11,222 nt of DNA, taken from positions 14,986 through 26,207 of the forward strand of contig DHRN01000048.1 in the NCBI GenBank assembly GCA_002411175.1, given 5' to 3'. The stretch's first letter is position 1; each line of letters opens with the position of its first letter. Of this stretch, positions 1 to 7,080 are shown in pieces. The notes below the pieces were generated by a model. The model searched no databases and was not told where the DNA came from. It saw only the letters and a list, made by a program, of their open reading frames with translations. Source of the stretch: Anaerolineaceae bacterium UBA5311 (GTDB lineage Bacteria > Chloroflexota > Anaerolineae > Anaerolineales > Anaerolineaceae). The translations under genes and the position numbers were made by a program.

Positions 1-12
1 GGGAAAAGCGAT

Positions 13-38
13 GGGGCGGGTTCACCAAAACCCGCCCC
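13..38 (-). terminator. GC-rich hairpin after transketolase; candidate terminator and possible dispersed repeat
   Basis: GGGGCGGGTT at 13-22 pairs perfectly with AACCCGCCCC at 29-38 around a six-base loop. Read on the minus strand it starts 25 bases past the transketolase stop, and a short T4 run (4-7) follows after six bases. The stem is strong but the U-tract is short and displaced, so it may be a weak terminator. The GGGGCGGGTT arms flanked by CTACA resemble a palindrome I associate with intergenic regions of Chloroflexota; that link is from memory. Confidence 0.6.
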
Positions 39-63
39 TACAAATAACAATCAGGTTATCAGA

Positions 64-2076
64 CTATCCAGCCAGCAATTTGCGGGATTTTTCGAGCACG
101 TTTTCAACCGTAAAGCCAAATTCCACCAACAGGTCCTCTGCGGGAGCGCTGGCGCCAAAACGATCCATGGTGATCAGGGCTCCATTCGCCCCAACCCAGC
201 GATGCCAACCCAAACTCGAGCCGGCTTCGACTGCCAGCCTGGCTTTAACCTCGGGCAACATGACACCTTCCTGATAGGTTTTGGATTGTGCTTCAAAAAG
301 CTCCAGGCTTGGGAAGGATACCAGCCGTACGCTTACGCCTTCGTCCGCCAAAATCTGCCCGGCTTTGACGATCAGATCCACTTCTGAACCGCTCGCCATC
401 AGAACTAACTGAACAGGTCCTTCTCCGAGATCTGCCAATACATAGGCGCCCTTGCGAAGCCCCTCCGCGCTGTGGAATTTCTGCCGGTCGAGCGTCGGCA
501 CTGCCTGGCGAGTTAGCGCCAAAACAGTTGGAGCGTCTTTTCTTTCAATGGCAACTTTCCACGCTTCCGCGCTCTCGTTGGCATCAGCCGGACGCAGGAG
601 GGCGATATTTGGCATAGCCCTTAATGAATTCAGATGCTCTACTGGCTGATGTGTGGGACCGTCTTCTCCGACCATGAAGCTGTCGTGGCTAAAAACCCAG
701 ACGTTGCCAACTTCGGAGAGGGCTGCCAGGCGCAGCGCCGGACGCAAATAATCCAAAAAGACAAAGAAGGTAGCCACAAAAGATCGCAAGCCGCCGTGCT
801 CGGTCAATCCGTTGTTGATCGCGCCCATCGCATGCTCGCGCACTCCAAAATGGATATTTCTGCCGGCATAATTCTCCTTCTGAAAACTACCCTGATTATC
901 GAGGTTAACCGAGTTTGAGCCTGCCAGATCAGCCGACCCACCAATCAGTTCCGGCAATGCTTTTGCCAAGGAGTTCAACACCTTACCTGAGGCTGCCCGG
1001 GTAGCCATCCCTTTGGCATCTGCCGGGAACACGGGGATCACTTCCTGCCAGTTTTCAGGCAATTCACCAGCGGTCATACGCTCAAATTCGCTGGCTTTAT
1101 CGGGATTATCCTGGCGATATTCACTCATTTCCTGTTCCCAGGCGGCTTCAAACTGGCTGCCCCTGGTCAGAGCTTCGCGGTAATGGGCAAGGATTTCATC
1201 GCTTACATAAAACATTGGCTCCAGCGCATACCCCAGGGCTTTCTTGGCGCCTTCCAGTTCTTCGTTACTGGGAATGCCCGAATGCGCTGCCGATTTGTCA
1301 GCCCAGGTGGGGAAGCCGTAACCAATAATGGTGCGGCAAACTATAAATGTGGGGCGCGCGTCAGCTTTTGCAGCCTGGATAGCATGGTCCAGTTCGCTGA
1401 TGTTGTTGCCGTCTTGCACGTGCAAAACCTGCCAGCCATATGCCTCGTAGCGTTTGGCACGATCTTCGGTGAAGGTTAGGTCAGTTCTGCCATCGATGGT
1501 AATTTTGTTATCATCATAGAAAACAATCAGTTTCCCCAAGCCGAGGTGCCCGGCTAAGGAGGAGGCTTCCGAGGTAACCCCTTCCATCAGATCGCCATCG
1601 CTCGCGATCACATAAGTGTAATGATCGACAATTTTCCGGGTTTCTGTGTTGTAAAGTGCCGCCAGGTGAGCCTCAGCCATGGCAAAACCAACCGCTGTCG
1701 CCAGCCCCTGCCCAAGCGGACCGGTGGTGGTTTCGACGCCAGGCGTGTGCTTATATTCCGGGTGACCGGGAGTGAGGCTGCCGAGCTGTCTGAAAGATTT
1801 AAGCTGCTCCATAGTCATGTCTGCGTAGCCCGTCAGATAAAGCAGGCTGTAGAGGAGCATGGAACCATGCCCTGCGGAGAGAATAAAGCGGTCGCGGTCT
1901 GTCCACTTTGGGTTGGCAGGGTTATAGCGCATGTGTTTGGTGAAAAGGGTATAAGCAATCGCGGCAGTGCCCATCGGCAGACCGGGATGACCTGAGTTTG
2001 CCTGCTTTACAGCGTCGGCACTCAAGAATCGAATTGCGTTTAATGCTTCTTCCTGGAATGGAGTATTTGCTTGCAT
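64..2076 (-). CDS. tkt: Transketolase
   Basis: Transketolase moves a two-carbon ketol unit between sugar phosphates in the non-oxidative pentose phosphate pathway, using thiamine diphosphate (TPP) and a divalent metal in the cytoplasm. At 670 residues it is full length. Visible motifs in order: SGHPG (His30) and SAGHGS (His70) in the active site; TGPLGQG (118-124); the TPP/metal motif from DGDLMEG (160-166) to YDDN (187-190); GVREHAMG (411-418), whose Glu414 should activate the TPP aminopyrimidine; and EDGPTHQPVE (471-480) with catalytic His476. One small deviation is Ser159 where many members have Gly just before the DGD motif. The ATG at 2076 has AAGGAG five bases upstream. The gene lies 149 bases below ptsI, beyond a hairpin, so it is probably transcribed separately. 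No convincing promoter was found, but a perfect palindrome lies 31 bases before the start. Confidence 0.97.
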   Translation of the reverse strand: MQANTPFQEEALNAIRFLSADAVKQANSGHPGLPMGTAAIAYTLFTKHMRYNPANPKWTDRDRFILSAGHGSMLLYSLLYLTGYADMTMEQLKSFRQLGSLTPGHPEYKHTPGVETTTGPLGQGLATAVGFAMAEAHLAALYNTETRKIVDHYTYVIASDGDLMEGVTSEASSLAGHLGLGKLIVFYDDNKITIDGRTDLTFTEDRAKRYEAYGWQVLHVQDGNNISELDHAIQAAKADARPTFIVCRTIIGYGFPTWADKSAAHSGIPSNEELEGAKKALGYALEPMFYVSDEILAHYREALTRGSQFEAAWEQEMSEYRQDNPDKASEFERMTAGELPENWQEVIPVFPADAKGMATRAASGKVLNSLAKALPELIGGSADLAGSNSVNLDNQGSFQKENYAGRNIHFGVREHAMGAINNGLTEHGGLRSFVATFFVFLDYLRPALRLAALSEVGNVWVFSHDSFMVGEDGPTHQPVEHLNSLRAMPNIALLRPADANESAEAWKVAIERKDAPTVLALTRQAVPTLDRQKFHSAEGLRKGAYVLADLGEGPVQLVLMASGSEVDLIVKAGQILADEGVSVRLVSFPSLELFEAQSKTYQEGVMLPEVKARLAVEAGSSLGWHRWVGANGALITMDRFGASAPAEDLLVEFGFTVENVLEKSRKLLAG

Positions 2077-2106
2077 AGTTCTCCTTATTTCTTGGTTGTA
2101 ATATTG

Positions 2107-2121
2107 ATTTTCATTGAAAAT
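2107..2121. promoter_or_regulatory. 15-base palindrome upstream of transketolase, possible operator
   Basis: ATTTTC and GAAAAT flank a three-base centre as a perfect inverted repeat, in the AT-rich stretch between the ptsI hairpin and the tkt start. Its position 31-45 bases before the ATG would suit a repressor site overlapping a promoter. Short AT-rich palindromes arise by chance, no matching -35/-10 pair is clear, and I cannot name a binding protein. Confidence 0.25.
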
Positions 2122-2183
2122 GAACCAATTTATTGTACTTGATGTTACTTAGTAATTACAGGCAAAGTGGGACGGGTATACCA

Positions 2184-2207
2184 ACAAGGCTGCTTTCGCA
2201 GCCTTGT
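2184..2207 (-). terminator. Hairpin after ptsI, candidate terminator
   Basis: ACAAGGCTGC at 2184-2193 pairs perfectly with GCAGCCTTGT at 2198-2207 around a TTTC loop, 18 bases past the ptsI stop. On the minus strand the bases after the stem (TGGTATACC) are not U-rich, while an A6 run precedes it. The T6 run at 2217-2222 lies on the plus side, where no gene would use it. It could end or attenuate ptsHI transcription, but a classic U-tract is missing in the needed direction. Confidence 0.5.
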
Positions 2208-2225
2208 ACTTGTTCGTTTTTTGAG

Positions 2226-3944
2226 CTAACTTTTCCGCTCAACTTCAGCTTCAAGAAAGGCGATCACCTCGGCTTGAGTGTGCAGATTTTGCACGGTTTT
2301 GGCGATCTCCTCGGTTTCTTCTCTGGTAAACAACGACAAGGTGCGTTTTACGCGACCTATGCTGGAAGCTCCCATGCTGAATTTGCGCAATCCAAGCCCG
2401 AACATCGCCAATGCGCCGAGCGGTTCTCCTGCCATTTCACCACACACTGAAATCGGTTTACCGGCTTTGTTGAATTCACTAAAAATCCGCCCCAACATGC
2501 GGAACATTGAGGGTGACATGCTCTGATAATACCTGGTTATTGCCGGATTCATCCGGTCGACAGCGTGCAGGTATTGCGTGAGGTCGTTGGTGCCGACGCT
2601 GGCAAAATCAACTTCCATGGCTGCCATGTCTGAGATCATGGCGATGGAAGGAATTTCAATCATAATGCCAATGTTGATTTTTTCGTCAAAGGCAATCCCG
2701 ACGTTGCGCAATTCCTGTTTTACTTCCTCAACCACTTTTTTGGCAGCGCGGATGTCATCGATTGTGCCAACCATCGGGAACATGATTTGCAGAGGACCAA
2801 AAGCGGAAGCTCTCAGGGCTGCTTTGAGCTGAGTTTTAAACATATCCAGATGGTCCAGGCACAAGCGCAGCGCGCGATTGCCCAGAAATGGGTTGTCTTC
2901 TTTGGGCATCGCCATGTATCGCAGGGTTTTATCTCCGCCGATATCCAGCGTGCGCAGGGTCACCGGGTTGCCCATGGCATTCGCCAGGACTTTTTTGTAG
3001 GCATCAAATTGTTCTTGTTCGGTGGGCATATAATCACTGCCCATATAGAGAAACTCGGTACGGAATAAACCGACAAAATCAACGTATTTGAAGCCTTCTT
3101 CCGGTTCAGTTCCGCCGATGTTTAGACCTACGCTATAGCGTTCGCCGCTGGCAACCAGGGGAATTTTGTCCAGGTATTCACTGGTTTCGCGCTCTTCTTT
3201 GACATAGGCGACCAGGATATCCTGGTATTCGTTGACTGTACTCTTCTCCGGATCAACCAAAATCCTGCCCTGGAGCGCGTCGAGGATCACGTTATCGCCG
3301 TTCTTCAAAATCTCGGTGGCATCAGAGACACCAAGCAAAGCGGGGATCTTGTAGCCCCGTGCCAGGATGGCGGTATGAGAGGTTGCCCCGCCGACTTCAG
3401 TGATGATCCCCATTACGCGTTTTCGGTCCATCGTGGCGGTATCGCTGGGCAACAAGTCGTGGGCGACAACGATACAATTTTCCCGCAGGTTGGAAAGGTT
3501 TTGTTCTTTCTCACCTTTCAGGATGCGCAAAACGCGATTGCGAACGTCGCGCAGGTCAGCAGCCCTGGCAGCGATCAGGGGGTCTTTCGCTTTTTCCAGC
3601 AGGTCGGCAAAATCGCTGAAGACTTCATGAACAGCATAATCCGGCATGGCTCGGCTATCATAGATCATCTCCCGAACGCCTTCTTCGACTTCCTCGTCCA
3701 ATAAAATTTCCGCATGGGCGGTGAAAATTTTGGCTTTTTCCGGAGATTCCTCAGACATGGATTCAACGATTTGGTTGAGCTCTTTTTCAGCGATCAGAAC
3801 CGAATCCTTGAACTTTTGGAATTGTTCGTCCTCGTTACCTGCTTCAAAATACGATTCGTGCACGTCGGCTTTGAAAGCCTTGTAGATGTACACCTTTCCC
3901 AGGGCGATACCCCTGGAAACGGGGTTTCCCTTTAATATCCTCAT
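2226..3944 (-). CDS. ptsI: Phosphoenolpyruvate-protein phosphotransferase (PTS enzyme I)
   Basis: Enzyme I takes phosphate from phosphoenolpyruvate onto a histidine and passes it to HPr, the first step of the sugar phosphotransferase system. At 572 residues it is the usual length for a plain EI, with no GAF or fused HPr domain. Visible parts: the HPr-binding helical subdomain (FTAHAEILLDEE, 74-85); the phosphohistidine swivel domain GGATSHTAILARG with His190; and the PEP-binding barrel with GLFRTEFLYM (292-301), TLDIGGDK (332-339), NPFLGNRALR (351-360), GIMIEIPSIAM (426-436), DFASVGTNDLTQY (446-458) and catalytic Cys501 in VCGEMAGEP. All key residues are present, so it should be active. AAAGGAG lies five bases before the ATG at 3944. 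The ptsH stop is 39 bases upstream, so the two are almost surely one operon. Confidence 0.97.
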   Translation of the reverse strand: MRILKGNPVSRGIALGKVYIYKAFKADVHESYFEAGNEDEQFQKFKDSVLIAEKELNQIVESMSEESPEKAKIFTAHAEILLDEEVEEGVREMIYDSRAMPDYAVHEVFSDFADLLEKAKDPLIAARAADLRDVRNRVLRILKGEKEQNLSNLRENCIVVAHDLLPSDTATMDRKRVMGIITEVGGATSHTAILARGYKIPALLGVSDATEILKNGDNVILDALQGRILVDPEKSTVNEYQDILVAYVKEERETSEYLDKIPLVASGERYSVGLNIGGTEPEEGFKYVDFVGLFRTEFLYMGSDYMPTEQEQFDAYKKVLANAMGNPVTLRTLDIGGDKTLRYMAMPKEDNPFLGNRALRLCLDHLDMFKTQLKAALRASAFGPLQIMFPMVGTIDDIRAAKKVVEEVKQELRNVGIAFDEKINIGIMIEIPSIAMISDMAAMEVDFASVGTNDLTQYLHAVDRMNPAITRYYQSMSPSMFRMLGRIFSEFNKAGKPISVCGEMAGEPLGALAMFGLGLRKFSMGASSIGRVKRTLSLFTREETEEIAKTVQNLHTQAEVIAFLEAEVERKS

Positions 3945-3983
3945 CTGCTCTCCTTTCCTAAAGCGGGTAGAGAAGTAATCTAA

Positions 3984-4262
3984 TTAGTCCTCACCGAACT
4001 TTGATTCGACCAGGGCTAACAATTGTTCAACAGCTTCGTTCTCGTCAGGACCGTCTGCGGCGATTTCGATGGGGGTGCCCACGCCAATGCCTTGAGCCAA
4101 AATTTTAATAATTGATTTGGCGTTGACTGGTTTGGCATCTTCATCATCCAGGCGTTGTACTGTAATCGCTGATTGAAACTTTTTCGCCATGGCAACAAAC
4201 TCGGAGGCGGGTCGGGCGTGGAGCCCGGAGACATTCTTCAATTCGGTTTGGATACTGTACAT
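3984..4262 (-). CDS. ptsH: HPr family phosphocarrier protein
   Basis: HPr relays phosphate from enzyme I to PTS permeases or other acceptors. The 92-residue protein has the active-site motif SGLHARPAS with phospho-accepting His15 and Arg17. The site of regulatory serine phosphorylation is kept in VNAKSIIKILAQG; the serine usually numbered 46 falls at Ser50, because the preceding loop (RLDDEDAKPVN) is about four residues longer and more acidic than in Bacillus HPr. Ser50 means control by HPr kinase is possible, but no such kinase is in this window. CAAGGAGA lies five bases before the ATG at 4262. It is the first gene of the ptsH-ptsI pair; the 184-base region upstream should hold the promoter. 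The good HPr match and neighbouring EI leave little doubt. Confidence 0.95.
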   Translation of the reverse strand: MYSIQTELKNVSGLHARPASEFVAMAKKFQSAITVQRLDDEDAKPVNAKSIIKILAQGIGVGTPIEIAADGPDENEAVEQLLALVESKFGED

Positions 4263-4300
4263 ATTCTCTCCTTGAGTTTTTTATTAAAGAACCACCTGAT

Positions 4301-4413
4301 CAAACCTGTTATGCGATCACTTTGTTTTTCAAAAATGTCCAAACCTGTTCAAGTGGCAATATTAACTTGCTTCCAGGGGTGCCCCCAGGGGTTTGTCAAC
4401 TTTTCAATTGACA
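4301..4413 (-). promoter_or_regulatory. Repeat-rich leader/promoter region of ptsHI
   Basis: The 184-base gap upstream of ptsH contains several short repeats. CAAACCTGTT occurs twice in direct orientation (4301-4310, 4340-4349). CCAGGGGT occurs twice, 12 bases apart (4373-4380, 4385-4392), with a GGGGTGCCCC hairpin at 4376-4385. TGTCAA (4394-4399) and TTGACA (4408-4413) form an inverted repeat. TTGACA is also readable on the minus strand as a -35 box at 4394-4399, but no good -10 box sits 16-18 bases downstream. Regulation of ptsHI probably acts here; the exact elements are uncertain. Confidence 0.3.
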
Positions 4414-4446
4414 GCCCGAAGAAAAATAAATTTATCTAATCTTAAT

Positions 4447-4839
4447 CTATTTTTCAAGATTGTGGTTAGTTCTTTTTTGGGTTTTCCTGCCGCGAACACG
4501 CTTTACTTTGTCGCTATCTCTTCTTATTGCCAGCCTCGCGTGCCGGATTATGGCGAGTGGGTCTTTGAAGATTAATCTGGGACCGGAATAGCGCATTACT
4601 TCACGTATACGTTCGCGCCATTGGGCTTGATAACAGTGCACGGGACATTGGGCACAGACTGGTTTATCGGGTAAAAATGTGCAGTGCTGGATACGCTCAC
4701 TGGCATACTCATAAAGAGCCTGGCAGTCGGGGCAAAGGGCTTTGGGTGACCCGTGTTTTGCCTGGCAATACAACCCTATCATCCTGGAAAGTGTTTTTAG
4801 CTCTTGTTGAATCAAAGCAGACATTTGTTTGGTGGACAT
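4447..4839 (-). CDS. ygbA: YgbA-family (nitrous oxide-stimulated promoter family) small cysteine-rich protein
   Basis: This 130-residue cytoplasmic protein matches what I know of the YgbA family. Escherichia coli ygbA is under the NO-responsive repressor NsrR and is linked to recovery from nitrosative stress; its biochemistry is poorly known. Visible are seven cysteines: Cys25, a CPDC pair (36, 39), Cys53, a CAQC pair (62, 65) and Cys69. A conserved-looking stretch QWRERIREVMRYSGPRLI (73-90) follows, then a very basic tail (about 106-123). The paired cysteines suggest metal or iron-sulfur binding, which is inference. There is no signal peptide or membrane segment. The ATG at 4839 has no real Shine-Dalgarno; the best promoter predicts a leader of about three bases, so the mRNA may be leaderless. 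Met6 (4824) is an alternative start but also lacks a ribosome site. Confidence 0.85.
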   Translation of the reverse strand: MSTKQMSALIQQELKTLSRMIGLYCQAKHGSPKALCPDCQALYEYASERIQHCTFLPDKPVCAQCPVHCYQAQWRERIREVMRYSGPRLIFKDPLAIIRHARLAIRRDSDKVKRVRGRKTQKRTNHNLEK

Positions 4840-4848
4840 AACTTCGCT

Positions 4849-4877
4849 ATTGTAAACCAGGTTAACAATTGTGATAA
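4849..4877 (-). promoter_or_regulatory. Candidate ygbA promoter giving a near-leaderless mRNA
   Basis: On the minus strand TTATCA (4872-4877, four of six to the -35 consensus) is followed after 17 bases by TACAAT (4849-4854, five of six to the -10 consensus). Transcription would start near 4842, about three bases before the ATG. It lies just beyond the osmC terminator, as expected for an independent promoter. A near-palindrome around CAATTG (4864-4875, TAACAATTGTGA, ten of twelve bases symmetric) overlaps the -35 box and could be an operator. Confidence 0.45.
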
Positions 4878-4880
4878 TCA

Positions 4881-4919
4881 GTTAAAAGAAACACGCCTGA
4901 GACGGCAAATTTCAGGCGT
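4881..4919 (-). terminator. Rho-independent terminator of osmC
   Basis: ACGCCTGA (4893-4900) pairs with TCAGGCGT (4912-4919) in an eight-base-pair stem with an 11-base loop. Read on the minus strand it is followed by GTTTCTTTTAAC, a T-rich tail. It lies 63 bases past the osmC stop and just before the ygbA promoter. Confidence 0.7.
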
Positions 4920-4982
4920 TGAAAATTATCGGGTTCGATGCACTCTGACCTAAGGAGAAGTGCGCGGACCTTATTTGAGGCT

Positions 4983-5402
4983 TTAGGCAAGCTCTGCGTC
5001 GAGACTGATTTCCAAGCCTGCCAGGGCTTGAGATACCGGACAGCCTTCTTTGGCTGCAAGTGCAATTTTTTGGAACTCGTCTTCTGAAATTCCTGGCACT
5101 TTTGCCTTGACCACAAGATGGCTGCTGACGATTTTCGCATGCCCTTCCACCTGTCTCAAAGCAATATGAGCCGTGGTTGCGATGTTTTCCGGGTTGTAGC
5201 CAGCCTTGCTGAGCTCATTACCAAAAGCCATTGAGTAACAGCCAGCGTGGGCTGCCCCCAACAATTCTTCCGGGTTTGTGCCGGCGCCTTCTTCAAAGCG
5301 TGATGAAAAACTAAATCTGCCATCGTAATCGGCAAAATGCATCGTGCCTTTGCCTGTTTTCAAATCTCCCTGCCAAACGGCGGTTGCTGTTCTGTTTGCC
5401 AT
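4983..5402 (-). CDS. osmC: OsmC family peroxiredoxin
   Basis: OsmC proteins are thiol peroxidases that reduce organic hydroperoxides and act as cytoplasmic dimers. This 139-residue protein aligns along its length with classical OsmC rather than Ohr: WQGDLKTGKGT near the N terminus (10-20), NPEELLGAAHAGC (43-55) and GCPVSQALAGLEISLDAEL (120-138). The two reactive cysteines are Cys55 (peroxidatic) and Cys121 (resolving), 66 residues apart as in E. coli OsmC. Arg35, in SRFEEGAGTNPEE, and the glutamates after it fit the active-site Arg/Glu. The start at 5402 has CAGGAG seven bases upstream. A candidate promoter lies 34 bases above the start, and a terminator follows the gene, so it looks monocistronic. 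It sits next to ygbA, another stress gene, but with separate signals. Confidence 0.95.
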   Translation of the reverse strand: MANRTATAVWQGDLKTGKGTMHFADYDGRFSFSSRFEEGAGTNPEELLGAAHAGCYSMAFGNELSKAGYNPENIATTAHIALRQVEGHAKIVSSHLVVKAKVPGISEDEFQKIALAAKEGCPVSQALAGLEISLDAELA

Positions 5403-5435
5403 GTTTACTCCTGTTCCAATGTTTGTTGTAAATGT

Positions 5436-5463
5436 ATGATAGCAAAGCTCATCTCTGCTTCAA
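5436..5463 (-). promoter_or_regulatory. Candidate osmC promoter
   Basis: On the minus strand TTGAAG (5458-5463, four of six) and TATCAT (5436-5441, five of six) are separated by 16 bases, giving a leader of about 26 bases that contains the CAGGAG ribosome site. The match to sigma-70 consensus is fair; no operator was recognised. Confidence 0.4.
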
Positions 5464-5555
5464 AATTGTTGTAGCACCATCGAAGAAAATATCAAAGTGG
5501 GTATGCTTTGCTTGACAGAAATGCACGATAAAGTGCGTATGAAAGGCTCCGGGTT

Positions 5556-5586
5556 AAAAAACAAACCGGTCGTTTGACCGGCTTGT
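5556..5586 (-). terminator. Rho-independent terminator of glutamate dehydrogenase
   Basis: On the minus strand ACAAGCCGGTC pairs with GACCGGTTTGT (one G-U pair) around an AAAC loop, followed at once by a T6 run (5556-5561). It lies 19 bases after the gdh stop. This is the clearest terminator in the window. Confidence 0.9.
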
Positions 5587-5605
5587 TAGCTAACCAACTA
5601 AAAAT

Positions 5606-6892
5606 TTAGATCCAGCCTCTGAGTTTCATCGCTTTGACAACTTTGTCTATCGCGACCATATAGGCGGCATCGCGCATGTAGACATCTTTTTCCAGGGACA
5701 TATCCAGGACCGATTTGAACGCGCTGGTCATCTTTTGATCGAGGCGTTCGTTAACTTCTTCCAAAGCCCAGTAGAAGTTTTGATCGTTCTGAACGCCTTC
5801 GAAGTAAGAAACGGTCACACCGCCGGCATTGCAGAGGAAATCGGGAATAACAAAAATGCCGCGTTCAATCAACACCTTGTCGGCATCCGGTGTGGTGGGA
5901 CCGTTGGCAGCTTCAGCCAAAATCTTGACCTGGTCACTGATCCGATGAACAGTATCACCAGTAATCTGACCTTCGAGTGCCGCGGGGATGAGCACATCCA
6001 CATCCTTGCTCAGCCAGGCATCGCCATCTTCGATCTGATAGCCAGCATCGCGGGCTTTATCTTTGTTGATTGAACCATATTGATCGGTAATGGTCTTGAG
6101 GAAAGCCGGGTCAATGCCATCTTCTTTGGTAAAGGTGTAAGATTTTCTTTCAACTCTGTCCCAGCAGGATACACAGAGCACTTTTCCGCCCAGGAACTGG
6201 TTGAAACCGATGGCGGCATACTGGGCAACATTGCCAAAGCCCTGGATTGCTGCCGTTGTCGTTGTTGGGTCAATGCCGAGGTGTTTCATGGCTTCGCGAA
6301 CGGTGAAAATGACGCCGTAACCAGTTGCCGCAGTGCGACCTTCCGAGCCGCCGCCACCCAGGGGCTTGCCCGTAATTACGCCAGGAGTAAACTGACCGAC
6401 AATTGAGGAATATTCGTCCATCATCCAACCCATCATCTGGGCGTTTGTGCCAACATCAGGTGCGGGGACATCCTGGCGGGGACCAATATTCTTCCAGAGT
6501 GCTTTAACATAGCCACGTACCAATCGTTCTTTTTCGCCATCGGAGAGGGTTGAGGGGTCAACATCCACGCCACCCTTGCCACCACCGAGGGGAATATCAG
6601 CAACAGCTGTTTTCCAGGTCATCCACATGGAAAGGGCGCGAACGGTATCAGCAGTCTCACCAGCAGCGAAACGCAAACCGCCTTTGTTGGGTCCGCGAAC
6701 GTCGTTGTGCTGCATTCGAAACGCCTGGAAAACACGCACGGTGCCGTCATCCATACGAACGGGGATGCGGAAATGGAATTCTCGCATTGGCCAACGTAAA
6801 AATTCACGTACTGACTGGTCTAACTCGAGCTGATCGGCGACTTTGTCAAATTGAGCTTGCGCCATTTCAAAAGCATTTGTACTACCTGACAT
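5606..6892 (-). CDS. gdhA: Glu/Leu/Phe/Val-family dehydrogenase, probably NAD(P)-glutamate dehydrogenase
   Basis: It catalyses reversible oxidative deamination of glutamate to 2-oxoglutarate and ammonia, joining carbon and nitrogen metabolism in the cytoplasm. The 428 residues match the hexameric bacterial type. Visible: substrate Lys70 in RGPNKGGLRF; WKTAVADIPLGGGKGG with Lys94 and catalytic-region Lys106; PAPDVGTN with Asp146; the Rossmann motif GFGNVA (218-223); EAANGPTTPDAD (327-338); and IPDFLCNAGGVTVSYFEGVQN around 349-369. After the second Rossmann strand the usual Ser-Asp-x-x-Gly is replaced by SCWDRVERK (242-250); the acidic Asp245 followed by Arg and Lys leaves NAD versus NADP unclear. 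AAAAGGAG lies six bases before the ATG at 6892. The 188 bases upstream contain a terminator-proximal AT-rich stretch; TTGACC and TAAGGT, 17 bases apart, are only a weak promoter candidate. The gene is monocistronic by its flanking terminators. Confidence 0.95.
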   Translation of the reverse strand: MSGSTNAFEMAQAQFDKVADQLELDQSVREFLRWPMREFHFRIPVRMDDGTVRVFQAFRMQHNDVRGPNKGGLRFAAGETADTVRALSMWMTWKTAVADIPLGGGKGGVDVDPSTLSDGEKERLVRGYVKALWKNIGPRQDVPAPDVGTNAQMMGWMMDEYSSIVGQFTPGVITGKPLGGGGSEGRTAATGYGVIFTVREAMKHLGIDPTTTTAAIQGFGNVAQYAAIGFNQFLGGKVLCVSCWDRVERKSYTFTKEDGIDPAFLKTITDQYGSINKDKARDAGYQIEDGDAWLSKDVDVLIPAALEGQITGDTVHRISDQVKILAEAANGPTTPDADKVLIERGIFVIPDFLCNAGGVTVSYFEGVQNDQNFYWALEEVNERLDQKMTSAFKSVLDMSLEKDVYMRDAAYMVAIDKVVKAMKLRGWI

Positions 6893-7080
6893 TAAACTCT
6901 CCTTTTATAGATAGATTGGATTGGGTAAAGACAACAAAACGAGCGTTAACAACTACCGCCCGTAATCGGTTTGGATGAGATCTTCGATTGTTTTTGAGCA
7001 CCATGTCTCGCCTCAAATAAAGATGATTAACCTTATCCCAAAACCCGCCTTTGGTCAAGATGAAGCAGCCTGCTTAAGGA

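Noticed and set aside
4862..5140. Minus-strand open frame overlapping the 3' end of osmC in another frame
   Set aside because: It overlaps the conserved second half of osmC and its terminator, and has no recognisable motif.
5512..5540. TTGACA on the plus strand with a GCAC...GTGC dyad, as a small-RNA promoter
   Set aside because: No suitable -10 box 16-18 bases away, and the following hairpin has its T-run on the other strand.
6550..6978. Open frame of about 140 codons on the plus strand opposite glutamate dehydrogenase
   Set aside because: Antisense shadow of a strongly conserved gene; composition is low-quality (Arg/His rich) with no family resemblance.
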